From Caldifermentibacillus hisashii (GTDB lineage: Bacteria > Bacillota > Bacilli > Bacillales > Caldibacillaceae), in assembly GCF_027568575.1 (NCBI RefSeq), contig NZ_JANUVP010000004.1: a DNA stretch of 64,000 nucleotides. One strand, written 5' to 3'. The notes below the pieces were generated by a model, which had not been told where the DNA came from, did not search any database, and saw only the letters and a program-made list of their open reading frames with translations. Position numbers and translations under genes: made by a program. Below, piece after piece: positions 18,043 to 26,487 of the stretch; positions within the stretch are counted from its first letter, which is position 1; every line of letters begins with the position of its first letter.

Positions 18043-18474
18043 TTATAAATCAATATCAATCAAATTCTCTGCAATGTCTGCAAAAGATTCCTCTGATTGA
18101 TTAAAATATTCTTCCCAAATATGTTGGTTCCAAATTTCAATTCGGTTGGATACACCAATTACCACGCATTCTTTTTCAATTTTTCCATATTGGAGTAATG
18201 GAGTGGGGATATTCACCCGACCTTGTTTATCAATCTCACATTCCGTGGCACCGGAGAAGAAAAAGCGGGCAAATGCACGTGCATCTTTCTTTGTCATAGG
18301 GAGGGATTTAATTTTTTCCTCGATTACTTTCCATTCGGTCATGGGGTACCCGAAAATACATTGATCAAGGCCACGTGTCAATACAAAAACTTCACCGAGA
18401 TATTCCCGGAATTTTGCCGGAACGATTAATCTACCTTTTGTATCAACATTATGGCGATATTCCCCCATGAACAT
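18043..18474 (-). CDS. mraZ: Transcriptional regulator MraZ
   Basis: MraZ is a DNA-binding regulator of the dcw cluster. The 143-residue protein has two tandem SpoVT/AbrB-like domains, each with the DxKGR-type signature: NVDTKGRLIVPAKFR near residue 9 and EIDKQGRVNIPTPL near residue 81. The ATG follows GTGGAGGGATAG. Directly upstream are five GTGG repeats at 10-11 bp spacing, the expected autoregulatory operator. In bacilli it represses its own operon and so sets FtsL supply. Confidence 0.96.
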   Translation of the reverse strand: MFMGEYRHNVDTKGRLIVPAKFREYLGEVFVLTRGLDQCIFGYPMTEWKVIEEKIKSLPMTKKDARAFARFFFSGATECEIDKQGRVNIPTPLLQYGKIEKECVVIGVSNRIEIWNQHIWEEYFNQSEESFADIAENLIDIDL

Positions 18475-18484
18475 ATCTATCCCT

Positions 18485-18529
18485 CCACTTCATACCACCA
18501 ATTTACCACATTCCCCCACTTTCTTCCAC
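18485..18529 (-). promoter_or_regulatory. MraZ operator: five GTGG direct repeats
   Basis: On the minus strand GTGG starts at 18529, 18519, 18509, 18498 and 18488, that is with spacings of 10, 10, 11 and 10 bp. The last copy overlaps the ribosome site of mraZ. MraZ is known to bind direct repeats with one-helical-turn spacing (TGGGN-type in E. coli, GTG-containing in mycoplasmas and bacilli). The helical phasing and position make this a strong autoregulatory site. Confidence 0.8.
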
Positions 18530-18571
18530 TCTTTTTTTAATTCGCCAGTAAATTGTAAAATCCTTTTATAA

Positions 18572-18608
18572 AACAAAAAAACTACCTAAAATATTTAGGC
18601 AGTTTTTT
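18572..18608 (-). terminator. Terminator after bshC
   Basis: The arms AACTACCTAAA (18580-18590) and TTTAGGCAGTT (18594-18604) pair with one G-T-type mismatch and are flanked by A/T runs. On the minus strand a T7 tract follows. It isolates bshC from mraZ. Confidence 0.85.
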
Positions 18609-18611
18609 AAG

Positions 18612-20231
18612 CTATAATTTTACAAGATAATGGTTTCCGTTACAGGTAAACGGCAATTCCAGTAAACGATCGATGAAATCCAGCCCGTGTTGATTTAAAA
18701 AGTAAAAAACATTCCAACATCGTTCTTGTAATCCGTCAAAAGGATGGAGAAACTCATTAATTCTATCAAACTTTGCTAATAACAATTCATGCTTTTTTAT
18801 TATCGTTTCATCGGTTTTATTTTTTAAAAATTCCAATTGAGAGAGAACAAACTGAGCATTTTTTTGAATGATTTTTTCTAACCCTTTATCATACGTAATG
18901 ATGGTATTTGCCAGCTTGTCGTATTGTTCTCGAATGACTTGTCTTGAAATTTCTAATTGTGTCTCAATCTGGTTATTTTGTAAAGACTTAAATGTTTTTT
19001 GTTTTTCCGGTTCCGTTCCATTCAATAAAATATTTTTTATTGAAAGATGTAAATCATTTATATCACTTTCAATATTTCTTTCTAAAAAGGAAATATTGAT
19101 TCTTGGAAAAACTGGTGGAATTTTAAGTCCAAAAAGCTCAAAACATGATTTTAGTTCCGCCCAATAGGCAATTTCGCCGGGTCCGGCAACAAACGCAATT
19201 GTCGGAAATAGAAATTCTTGCATGATCGGCCTCGTCACAACATTATTGCTGAATTTTTCCGGATTTTCTCGGGCCGCTTTAACCAAATCGCTTTTTGTAA
19301 AAGCAATATTTCTCCCGATAATCAGATTTTTCCCCGGGTCATATTGTAATAATGTTCGTTCTTCCCTTTCTTCATGAAACAGCTGCAGACTGGACGATTT
19401 TGTCTCAATCGTTTTACTGAACCCTTGAGCCAATAATTCTTCTTGTTTGGACAGAAGGCGATCCGTTATTTGTTCACCATATTCAATCATAAGTTGGAAA
19501 TAGGTACTTTCGATTTTTCTTAAATCAGGATGTGCCGAATCAATGAGTAAAAGTCCATAATTTTTAAATAGTTCATTCACAATACTTACAAAAAACTCCG
19601 TGTATGTATGAGATTTGGACAAGCAACCGTATAAAAATTGTAATATCCCTTTCGTATGTTCGGTTTCTCCAAAAGACGCGATAATCTTTTTATACCAAGA
19701 TTCCATTTGATCTTTATCGAATTCAATCCGGGATATCATTCGTTTCTCACTTGGTAATTTTTGCGGAAATATTGATTTAACGAGACGCTGCTTTTCCAGT
19801 TTAAATACATGATTTACTTCCTGAATATCATGGTCTTCACCGGCAACCCAAAATACCGGGACAACCGGTTGTTGAAGAAATGTTTCTTGTTGTTTTGCCA
19901 ATAAAACGATAGAAATCATTTTATGAATAGAATACAATGGACCCGTTAATAGACCTGCCTGTTGACCGCCGATAACAACAACACTGTTTTCGTTTTCTAA
20001 TTTTTGTAAATTGCTCTCAATTTGTTTTGTCATTGAGAATTTACTCATATATTCTCGGATATGATTGGCTAATGCCTTACGCGGAAAAGTTCGCTCCGTT
20101 AATTCATTATATCTTTTGACCAGGTCATCTTTGTTCCGAAAAGAATAGTGAAAAAACGAGTGGTCTCCAAAATGAACGTATCGATGAACCAGCTTGTTTT
20201 TTATGTCAAGTTGCAGTTGAAGCAATTCCAT
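18612..20231 (-). CDS. bshC: Bacillithiol synthase, cysteine-adding enzyme BshC
   Basis: BshC adds cysteine to GlcN-malate, the last step of bacillithiol synthesis. The 539-residue protein has the Rossmann-like core with VVVIGGQQAGLLTGPLYSIHK and VVPVFWVAGEDHDIQEVNHV. Further hallmarks are FVAGPGEIAYWAELKSCFE and a long C-terminal coiled coil (about 385-480). These features are characteristic of the family formerly called YllA. It lies between the DUF3397 gene and mraZ, its usual place in bacilli. Presence implies a bacillithiol-using organism, consistent with Bacillaceae. Confidence 0.95.
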   Translation of the reverse strand: MELLQLQLDIKNKLVHRYVHFGDHSFFHYSFRNKDDLVKRYNELTERTFPRKALANHIREYMSKFSMTKQIESNLQKLENENSVVVIGGQQAGLLTGPLYSIHKMISIVLLAKQQETFLQQPVVPVFWVAGEDHDIQEVNHVFKLEKQRLVKSIFPQKLPSEKRMISRIEFDKDQMESWYKKIIASFGETEHTKGILQFLYGCLSKSHTYTEFFVSIVNELFKNYGLLLIDSAHPDLRKIESTYFQLMIEYGEQITDRLLSKQEELLAQGFSKTIETKSSSLQLFHEEREERTLLQYDPGKNLIIGRNIAFTKSDLVKAARENPEKFSNNVVTRPIMQEFLFPTIAFVAGPGEIAYWAELKSCFELFGLKIPPVFPRINISFLERNIESDINDLHLSIKNILLNGTEPEKQKTFKSLQNNQIETQLEISRQVIREQYDKLANTIITYDKGLEKIIQKNAQFVLSQLEFLKNKTDETIIKKHELLLAKFDRINEFLHPFDGLQERCWNVFYFLNQHGLDFIDRLLELPFTCNGNHYLVKL

Positions 20232-20267
20232 ATGTCAATCTCCTTTCCTTTCAATCATTCGTTGTTT

Positions 20268-20660
20268 CTACTGACCCAGTAAAGAAAAAGCACTGGTGAT
20301 GATTCCATACATCATTAAGCAAACATAAAGGAGAAAGAAAATTAAAAACATTAATCGCCAAAAGCCGCGAAAAATTTTTGTAAGATCAAATCTGCTCTTT
20401 TCTTTCCAATAAATCCAACTAAATAACATGAAACATAATATCATAAAAACTATAATGGGGAAAAACAATAAACGATCCCAAATAATTATAGCAAGAAAAT
20501 AAACAGACAGGATAAAAAAGATCGTTGAAATATCAGCTGCCTGTTGAAAAGCTGTTTGTCTCCGTTTTCTCAATAAGAGTAAGATACTGAGTACAACAAT
20601 AAATAATAAAGCGGGCAATAATATAAATACAGAAATGATCGTTGAAAGAAGGGAAGCCAA
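20268..20660 (-). CDS. DUF3397 family membrane protein
   Basis: The 130-residue protein has four hydrophobic helices (about 5-30, 43-60, 64-86, 100-125) and a short basic loop LRKRRQTAF. It matches the DUF3397 family, usually encoded just upstream of bshC in bacilli. Its function is unknown. The start is TTG, preceded by GGAGAGGT with an 8-nt spacer, and no ATG exists nearby. It lies 6 bp after panE, so the two are probably co-transcribed. Confidence 0.8.
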   Translation of the reverse strand: MASLLSTIISVFILLPALLFIVVLSILLLLRKRRQTAFQQAADISTIFFILSVYFLAIIIWDRLLFFPIIVFMILCFMLFSWIYWKEKSRFDLTKIFRGFWRLMFLIFFLLYVCLMMYGIITSAFSLLGQ

Positions 20661-20666
20661 TTGATT

Positions 20667-21548
20667 TTACCTCTCCATTCCTTTTATACTATGATATAAA
20701 AATTGTAAAACAGGAACCTTTAAGTCTTTTGTTTCTGCCATATTGAGAAGCCCGCCTATAATACCGTCAATTTCTGTTTGACGATGGTTTAGAATATCTT
20801 TTAACATCGATGATTGATTACTCGCTGTGTTCTCACAAATCGTTTTAATCCGCATAAATACCTTTTCACGGTCGGATATATCTAAAATCTTGACCACTTC
20901 ATCAAGGACAAGATGAACTAAGTGAAGATAATGGCTGTTTAACATTAATTCTCCGTTTTTTGCTTTTAGTATGGCCGTCAGTGGATTTATTACGGCATTG
21001 ACAATCAATTTTCCAAACACCATTTCCAGATAATCTTTTTCAAAAATAAAAGGGAAGGGAATCGTATTAAGCTTGTGAATAATAGGTCCAACAAACTGTT
21101 CATTGCCACGGAATATCGCCAGTCTTGTAAGTCCCTCCCCGGTGTGATGAACATAATTGGTCTTCTCTTTTAGTGCACCATGTTCGACGACCCCTACGAT
21201 AATAGTCTCATGTGAGAGATTTTCAATAAACTTCAAATGAGCTACTCCATTTTGAATAAAAATTAGCGGGGTTTGAGAAGGAATATGATGGAATACCCTT
21301 TCGATTTGTTCCAGTTGGTATTGTTTGACAGCAATAATGAAAAGATCTTCAGCTGAAATTTCATCTGATGGTTGCGCTTTTATTGTGAAATTATCTACAG
21401 TTCCATGGTGTTTCAAATAAATTCCATATTTATTAATTAGTCGCACCTGTTCATTTGTTCTGCAATACAGTGTCACTTGATTGCTTTTACTTAAATAACA
21501 GGCAAAAAGCAGCCCGATTGCACCGCCACCGATAATCCCGATTCGCAT
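20667..21548 (-). CDS. panE: 2-dehydropantoate 2-reductase
   Basis: This enzyme reduces ketopantoate to pantoate with NADPH in coenzyme A synthesis. The protein starts MRIGIIGGGAIGLLFACYLS, the NADP-binding Rossmann loop. It has EQIERVFHHIP and IQNGVAHL in the middle, and the C-terminal catalytic region with GKLIVNAVINPLTAI and SSMLKDILNHRQTEIDGI. A longer frame reaches 21608, but the ATG at 21548, preceded by AGGTGGCGG, gives a normal 293 residues starting at the Rossmann strand. Paralogues exist in bacilli, so a related ketoreductase role is possible. Confidence 0.9.
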   Translation of the reverse strand: MRIGIIGGGAIGLLFACYLSKSNQVTLYCRTNEQVRLINKYGIYLKHHGTVDNFTIKAQPSDEISAEDLFIIAVKQYQLEQIERVFHHIPSQTPLIFIQNGVAHLKFIENLSHETIIVGVVEHGALKEKTNYVHHTGEGLTRLAIFRGNEQFVGPIIHKLNTIPFPFIFEKDYLEMVFGKLIVNAVINPLTAILKAKNGELMLNSHYLHLVHLVLDEVVKILDISDREKVFMRIKTICENTASNQSSMLKDILNHRQTEIDGIIGGLLNMAETKDLKVPVLQFLYHSIKGMER

Positions 21549-21762
21549 AAAACCGCCACCTATCTTATATTCTAGATTCATATTAACAGAAACTGCCACA
21601 GGTGACACGAAAAAAACATAAAAATAAAGATATTAAAAATAGTCATACCATCTATAAACAGTCACATATGCCTTTTAATTTAATTCGCAAAAGTCTCTGC
21701 CAAAGGGCATGAAATATATTAAGGTCTTTTCAAAATTTAAATTTTGTAAACGATAACACTTT

Positions 21763-21791
21763 TTGCTTCGAATTTATTGATTTATTATTAT
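21763..21791 (+). promoter_or_regulatory. SigA-type promoter of ylbP
   Basis: TTGCTT (21763-21768) is followed by 17 nt and TATTAT (21786-21791). It lies about 48 nt before the ylbP ATG at 21840, a suitable distance. Confidence 0.55.
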
Positions 21792-21839
21792 ATAATAATT
21801 TATAAAGAAATATTTTACAAACAAAGGGGGGAATTAATC

Positions 21840-22318
21840 ATGTATCAAGTGGAGCGTTTAAAGATAAATTTCAAAACAGTGGAGGAATTTAAAGTATTCA
21901 AGGAATACGGTCTTCAGCAACTATCGATGTTTGAAGATCTTCAAGCAAATATGATCGAAAATAACTGTGAGTCACCTTTTTATGGTATTTATTATGGCAA
22001 TAAACTTGTAGCCCGAATGAGCCTGTATAAACGATGTGAGAAAAATAATCAGTATTTTGGTTCGGATCAAGAATATATAGAGCTGGCTAAAATTGAAGTA
22101 TTACCGGAGTATCAAAGGAAAGGGCTCGGATCAACTCTCGTTTCCTACGCCAAAAGTCTTGGACTGCCAATAAAAACAATTGCCAGGATAAAATCAAAAA
22201 ATTTCTGGGAAAAACATGGTTTTTTCCGGTCTCCTACAAAATAGAAGGCGAATCTAACAGTACGCTAATGATTTGGCTTCCAAACGGCGAAACAGGGGAA
22301 TTCGCCAAAATTAGTTAA
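21840..22318 (+). pseudogene. ylbP: GNAT-family N-acetyltransferase YlbP, frameshifted near the C-terminus
   Basis: The frame opens at ATG 21840 after AAAGGGGGG and encodes a GNAT domain (EVLPEYQRKGLGSTLV is the acetyl-CoA loop). After KNFWEKHGFF it reads RSPTK and stops at a TAG, giving 134 aa, short of the roughly 160 aa of YlbP. In the next frame, starting at CCG right after the T6 run at 22220-22225, the sequence continues PVSYKIEGESNS...LPNGETGEF to a TAA at 22316-22318, the expected C-terminus. One extra T in the run would restore a full-length protein. This is either a real -1 frameshift or a homopolymer sequencing error. Confidence 0.8.
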
Positions 22319-22358
22319 ATGTTTTCTTCGGTTCATTAACTTGGAATCCAAAAGGAAT

Positions 22359-22377
22359 GGAAGGGATTTCCCCTTCC
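22359..22377 (-). terminator. Hairpin after ylbO, between convergent ylbP and ylbO
   Basis: The arms GGAAGGG (22359-22365) and CCCTTCC (22371-22377) form a perfect 7-bp stem with a 5-nt loop. The minus-strand tail ATTCCTTTT is only moderately T-rich. Confidence 0.5.
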
Positions 22378-22380
22378 GTA

Positions 22381-23001
22381 TTATTTATCTTTTATCATAT
22401 CAATGTTTCCGTTTATGTCCATTTGGAATTTCATTTTTTCCTCTTGGTTTTCATCCTTTAAAGCCAGTTTCCTTGCTTTTTCCATGATTGATAATAATGC
22501 TAAGTAATCATCTTTCAGTGAATTAATTTCCTTCTTCATCTTTTCATTTTCTTCCTGTGTAGCTTTTAGTTTCTTCCTTAAATCATCTCGTTCTTCCTTA
22601 TACTTCTTTAATTCATCTACAGATGTATCAAATTGTATCTCTTTTTCTTTTAATCGTTGTAAAAATGAAATGACTTGCTCAATCGAGAATATCCCGTTTA
22701 ATTCAGCTTCATTGCCTTTTATTTTTTTCTCACCATCCACTTGATGTGAATCAAAAACATCCTGACTCTTTTTCTTTAGTTCTTTCCTCTGACGTTTTGC
22801 GAGTTCAATTCCCGTTTTATATTGTTTCCTTACTGAAGAATTCCAGCGAAAACCACAGGCAGCCGCAGTTCTGCTCAATTTTTTTCCGACTTCTTCAAAA
22901 GCTTTTAATTGTGTGCTACCTTCCCTTATATGGCGTAATACAACTTCCGCTAAAAGTAAATCTTCATCTTTTGTCCATGCATCTTGACGAACAGTTGTCA
23001 T
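22381..23001 (-). CDS. ylbO: RsfA/YlbO family Myb-like transcription factor
   Basis: The 206-residue protein has an N-terminal Myb/SANT-like DNA-binding domain (about 1-60: QDAWTKDEDLLLAEVVLRHI ... AACGFRWNSSVRKQY). A variable linker and a long C-terminal coiled coil follow (about 110-190). This is the RsfA family of sporulation transcription regulators. The position between ylbP and rpmF identifies the ylbO member rather than rsfA itself, which in B. subtilis lies elsewhere. It probably acts as a dimer through the coiled coil. Target genes are unknown from sequence. Confidence 0.88.
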   Translation of the reverse strand: MTTVRQDAWTKDEDLLLAEVVLRHIREGSTQLKAFEEVGKKLSRTAAACGFRWNSSVRKQYKTGIELAKRQRKELKKKSQDVFDSHQVDGEKKIKGNEAELNGIFSIEQVISFLQRLKEKEIQFDTSVDELKKYKEERDDLRKKLKATQEENEKMKKEINSLKDDYLALLSIMEKARKLALKDENQEEKMKFQMDINGNIDMIKDK

Positions 23002-23142
23002 CTTTTACCCTCCTCGTGTATCAGAAATATAAAATTACATATTTTTGTAATAATATATGCACATAGTAGAAACGATAGACTTCTTAATTATTCTATTAAG
23101 CAGGTCCAAACGGAGGGAAATTTCCACACGAGGTATTTTGGT

Positions 23143-23175
23143 AAAAAAAAAGAAGCTACATAAATATGCAACTTC
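23143..23175 (-). terminator. Terminator after rpmF
   Basis: The imperfect arms GAAGCTACATA (23152-23162) and TATGCAACTTC (23165-23175) form a hairpin, followed on the minus strand by a run of nine T. It lies 11 bp after the rpmF stop. Confidence 0.8.
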
Positions 23176-23186
23176 TTTCTTTAGGC

Positions 23187-23360
23187 TTAAACGTCGATAA
23201 CTTCTTTCCCTTTATAAGTTCCGCATTTTGGGCAAACATGGTGAGCTTTTTTCATTTCACCACAATTTGGGCATTCTACCATACCCGGAACTTGTAGTTT
23301 ATAATGTGTCCGGCGCAGACGTTTTCTTGTTTTTGAAGTTTTTCTAAATGGTACAGCCAT
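23187..23360 (-). CDS. rpmF: Large ribosomal subunit protein bL32
   Basis: This 57-residue ORF starts MAVPFRKTSKTRKRLRRTHY and ends KGKEVIDV. It is a zinc-binding bL32 with two cysteine pairs, CPNC and CPKC, i.e. the C+ form. The ATG follows AAGGAGGTG. It lies 26 bp after ylbN, the widely conserved DUF177-rpmF pair, and is transcribed from the consensus SigA promoter ahead of ylbN. Confidence 0.97.
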   Translation of the reverse strand: MAVPFRKTSKTRKRLRRTHYKLQVPGMVECPNCGEMKKAHHVCPKCGTYKGKEVIDV

Positions 23361-23386
23361 ATTTACACCTCCTTAAAAGGATGAAT

Positions 23387-23917
23387 TCATTTGTTTGAGT
23401 TTTTTTGATTAAATAATTTTGCCAATTCTGCGAAACGGGGATCTATTTTTTCCTGTTTCTCCTGATCAGCTTCCTGAATAAATTCCCAATCTCTTCCAGA
23501 ACTGAATAACGAAGAAACATCTTCCTCTTCATTATATACTTGCATGGGAATTTCAACTAAAATTAATTCTTCAATTACGGGCGTTAAATCGATCATTTCC
23601 CCATGGATAATATGCAAATTTAACTCGGAATCTTCATTGTATTCAGCTGTTTCGTACATAAAGATTTCCGTACTTTGAATATCAATAGGGAATTGGACAT
23701 CTTCAAGTGTACGGGTACTCGGCAAAACCAATTCACCTTTAATATGTAAGTGAAAAGTGACTTTTTTTGAATCAATTTCCGCAGTACCAAACACTTGAAT
23801 GGGTGAAATGGTACGAATTTGTGGATCTCTGTTTTTTAAAGATTCCAGATTCACCATTTCATTAAATGTTAACCCTTTATTTCGGAATTTTTGTAATTGC
23901 ATCATTGACCACTTCAA
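23387..23917 (-). CDS. ylbN: DUF177/YceD family protein YlbN
   Basis: The 176-residue acidic protein belongs to the DUF177 (YceD) family, encoded directly upstream of rpmF in most bacteria and implicated in 23S rRNA accumulation or ribosome assembly. Family features are the N-terminal KWSMMQLQKF, the central STRTLEDVQFPIDI and the C-terminal DPRFAELAKLFNQK. A GTG at 23926 would extend it by three residues. The TTG at 23917 is better placed after GGGGTGATC and matches the MKW start of the B. subtilis protein. Molecular function is not certain. Confidence 0.9.
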   Translation of the reverse strand: MKWSMMQLQKFRNKGLTFNEMVNLESLKNRDPQIRTISPIQVFGTAEIDSKKVTFHLHIKGELVLPSTRTLEDVQFPIDIQSTEIFMYETAEYNEDSELNLHIIHGEMIDLTPVIEELILVEIPMQVYNEEEDVSSLFSSGRDWEFIQEADQEKQEKIDPRFAELAKLFNQKNSNK

Positions 23918-23944
23918 TACGATCACCCCAAGGCAACAAAGGTT

Positions 23945-23973
23945 ATTATAGCCTGCAAAAAAACATTTGTCAA
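23945..23973 (-). promoter_or_regulatory. Consensus SigA promoter of ylbN-rpmF
   Basis: On the minus strand TTGACA (23973-23968) is followed by exactly 17 nt and TATAAT (23950-23945). Both hexamers are perfect. It lies about 28 nt before the ylbN start, so the leader is short. This predicts a strong growth-linked promoter for the bL32 operon. Confidence 0.9.
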
Positions 23974-23991
23974 TATTTTTTCTTTACAGTC

Positions 23992-24020
23992 TTGCATTGA
24001 ATCCGGATATTATTGATAAT
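23992..24020 (+). promoter_or_regulatory. Candidate SigA promoter of ylbM
   Basis: TTGCAT (23992-23997), 17 nt, then GATAAT (24015-24020). It points to ylbM, whose start is 164 nt downstream, and is divergent from the ylbN promoter 20 bp away. Confidence 0.5.
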
Positions 24021-24183
24021 AAATATAAGTGTATCATGACACCGGTTTTTTCATCTAGTTTCTGCATTTAAAACAATTTTGATACATAAGAATAGCAGGA
24101 TGTCCGAAGCCAGACAATAAAATAAAACCAATTTATACACTTTATGCTGTCAAAAAATGAACAATACACAAAAAGGAGGACAT

Positions 24184-25386
24184 ATGATCAGTGCAGGAAT
24201 TATCGTGGAATATAATCCTTTCCACAACGGACATTTATACCACTTACAACAAACACGAAAGAAAACAAATGCTGATGTCGTTATCGCCGTAATGAGCGGA
24301 CAATTTTTACAGCGGGGGGAACCTGCTCTTGTATCAAAATGGGCACGTACGAATATGGCTTTAAAAGCCGGCGTGGACTTAGTGATTGAACTTCCCTATA
24401 CTTTTTGTACACAAAAAGCCGAAAAATTTGCTGAAGGAGCTGTTTATCTCTTAACAAGTTTGCAAGCTGATTTTATTTGTTTCGGCAGTGAATCGGGCAA
24501 TATTGATACGTTTACAAATACGATTAATTTTATATCAAATCATGAATCAGATTATAATCGATTCATTAGACAATTCATGAACGAAGGAGTAAGTTATCCA
24601 AAAGCAGCTTCACTTGCTTTTCAACAGTTAGCACCATCCCGGGACTTACTGGATTTATCGAAACCAAATAATATATTAGGTTATCACTATGTAAAAGCTT
24701 TACAAGAGATCGGAAGTAAAACCGTCCCCATGACCATTGAACGAATTCATGCAGGTTACCATGATCAACAGTTGTCATCGGTAAAAATATCCAGTGCAAC
24801 TAGTATTCGAAAAACATTGGCTGAAAACAGAACACTTGACCACATTCAAAGTCATATTCCTGACACAACTTACCAAGAATTATCAGCCTTTTACAAAAAA
24901 TATAACACCTTTGCCTTCTGGGAAAATTTTTGGCCATTTCTAAAATATCGGTTTTCTCATAGTGAGCCGAATGAATTAAAAGACATTTATGAAGTCGAAG
25001 AAGGGATGGAATATCGCCTTATTCGTTTTGCACAGGAGGCAACCAGTTTTAAAGATTTTATGGAAAAGATTAAAACGAAGCGTTACACTTGGACAAGACT
25101 ACAAAGGGCTTGTGTCCATATTTTAACAAATACGAAAAAGGAAAAAATGAGAAACAAGTTTCCTGAATATATACGAGTGCTCGGCTTTAATCAACTGGGG
25201 AGACAATATTTAAAAGAAAAAAAAGAAAGGATATCGCTCCCGATTATTTCAAACCTTTCACAGGCTGAGCGAAAAGCGGTCCAACTTGACATAAAGATAA
25301 GTCAAACTTATTCCTTTGCTTTTGGTAACAACGGTCAAAAAATTATTGAAGAAGAGAAAAAACAATTCCCGATTATTGTTGAATAG
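24184..25386 (+). CDS. tmcAL: tRNA(Met) cytidine acetate ligase TmcAL (YlbM)
   Basis: TmcAL acetylates the wobble cytidine of elongator tRNA-Met using acetate and ATP. The 400-residue protein begins MISAGIIVEYNPFHNGH with the nucleotidyltransferase HxGH motif. It has VIAVMSGQFLQRGEPALVSKW and the typical region KISSATSIRK, and it matches the family once annotated as a nucleotidyltransferase (YlbM). A nine-residue longer frame exists, but the ATG at 24184 follows AAAAAGGAGGACAT. It is transcribed divergently from ylbN. Confidence 0.93.
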   Translation: MISAGIIVEYNPFHNGHLYHLQQTRKKTNADVVIAVMSGQFLQRGEPALVSKWARTNMALKAGVDLVIELPYTFCTQKAEKFAEGAVYLLTSLQADFICFGSESGNIDTFTNTINFISNHESDYNRFIRQFMNEGVSYPKAASLAFQQLAPSRDLLDLSKPNNILGYHYVKALQEIGSKTVPMTIERIHAGYHDQQLSSVKISSATSIRKTLAENRTLDHIQSHIPDTTYQELSAFYKKYNTFAFWENFWPFLKYRFSHSEPNELKDIYEVEEGMEYRLIRFAQEATSFKDFMEKIKTKRYTWTRLQRACVHILTNTKKEKMRNKFPEYIRVLGFNQLGRQYLKEKKERISLPIISNLSQAERKAVQLDIKISQTYSFAFGNNGQKIIEEEKKQFPIIVE

Positions 25387-25400
25387 CTTTCAAGAACAGG

Positions 25401-25422
25401 AGGGATGGTAAGCCCCATCCCT
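25401..25422. terminator. Hairpin between convergent ylbM and ylbL
   Basis: AGGGATGG (25401-25408) and CCATCCCT (25415-25422) form a perfect 8-bp stem with a 6-nt loop. Neither side has a clean T-run, so termination is only probable. Confidence 0.45.
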
Positions 25423-25467
25423 GTAAAAATCCGATATAAAACTTAAACTTGGATTGAATGGTCCACA

Positions 25468-26487
25468 TTATTTTTTTGCTTCAAGTTTTTCTAAATACGC
25501 TAAGGCATCGTCAATTGTATCAACGGGAACGATTTTCATTTTTGTATCGATGTCTTTGGCTGTTTTTTTCGCCATTTCATAATTTGAATTTTTAGCCCCG
25601 TTTTCATTTGGCGCAAAAAAGATCTCCGCTCCCTCCCGATCAGCAGCAACAATTTTTTGCTCAATGCCGCCAATCGGACCCACTGTTCCATCCGAAGAAA
25701 TCATTCCTGTGCCGGCAATACGGTAACCTTTTGTAATATCTTCTTTCACTAATTGATTATAGATCTCCAGCGAAAACATTAAACCAGCAGATGGTCCCCC
25801 AATCTGTTCCGTATTTATTTTTACTTCGGGGTTTGTTTTTACATTTTTGTCTTCCACTAAGACAATTCCTATGCCAGGTTTCTTTGTTTCCGACAATTCT
25901 GCAATTGCAACGGTTCTCGTTAATTTTTCACCATTCCGAAAAAAAGTGACGGAAATATCATCACCAACTTGTTTTCCTTGTATATAATTTGTAAATCCTG
26001 TAGATGAATCGAAATTTTGTTGGTCAATGGCAACAATTCGATCACCCGGTTTCAAAATTCCATCAGCAGGCATCCCCTCTTGTACACTTAAAACATAAAT
26101 ACCGTTCATGGTGACATTGACTTCTTTTCCCGCCTTCTGAAAAGCGACTTGCAATGCGTTTTCTTGTGAATTTTCCATATAATAGGATTGACGGACTTGA
26201 TATTCTTCATCTGTCTCGTTCTCTAAACGGATGGCATTTTTTGGTTCCAACGAATAATACTTTTTCATCTTTGCCATTACGTAGGAAATGACGTTTGCTT
26301 CCCCCATACGAACGGTTGTTAGCATAAACTCCCCTTCTTCATCATATCCACCTTGAACATCGATAATTTCATCGAGAACTTGTGCCATCCCCGGACGTAT
26401 TACATAGTATGGTAAAGGATAAAAATTTATAAATAAAATAATGATTAGTAAAATGAATAGACTGATTTTCTTAGTTTTTTTATTCAC
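25468..26487 (-). CDS. ylbL: PDZ-domain Lon-type (S16) membrane protease YlbL
   Basis: The 339-residue protein has an N-terminal signal anchor (about 9-25), a PDZ domain (about 120-190, with GIYVLSVQEGMPADGILKPG) and a C-terminal Lon-like S16 protease domain. The catalytic serine lies in GGPSAGLMF and the lysine in GGIEQKIVAADREGA. The frame runs up to 26505, but the GTG at 26487 is correctly spaced from GGGAGGAG and overlaps the ylbK stop as GTGA, showing coupling. In B. subtilis YlbL has been linked to degradation of the DNA-damage checkpoint inhibitor YneA. Confidence 0.93.
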   Translation of the reverse strand: MNKKTKKISLFILLIIILFINFYPLPYYVIRPGMAQVLDEIIDVQGGYDEEGEFMLTTVRMGEANVISYVMAKMKKYYSLEPKNAIRLENETDEEYQVRQSYYMENSQENALQVAFQKAGKEVNVTMNGIYVLSVQEGMPADGILKPGDRIVAIDQQNFDSSTGFTNYIQGKQVGDDISVTFFRNGEKLTRTVAIAELSETKKPGIGIVLVEDKNVKTNPEVKINTEQIGGPSAGLMFSLEIYNQLVKEDITKGYRIAGTGMISSDGTVGPIGGIEQKIVAADREGAEIFFAPNENGAKNSNYEMAKKTAKDIDTKMKIVPVDTIDDALAYLEKLEAKK

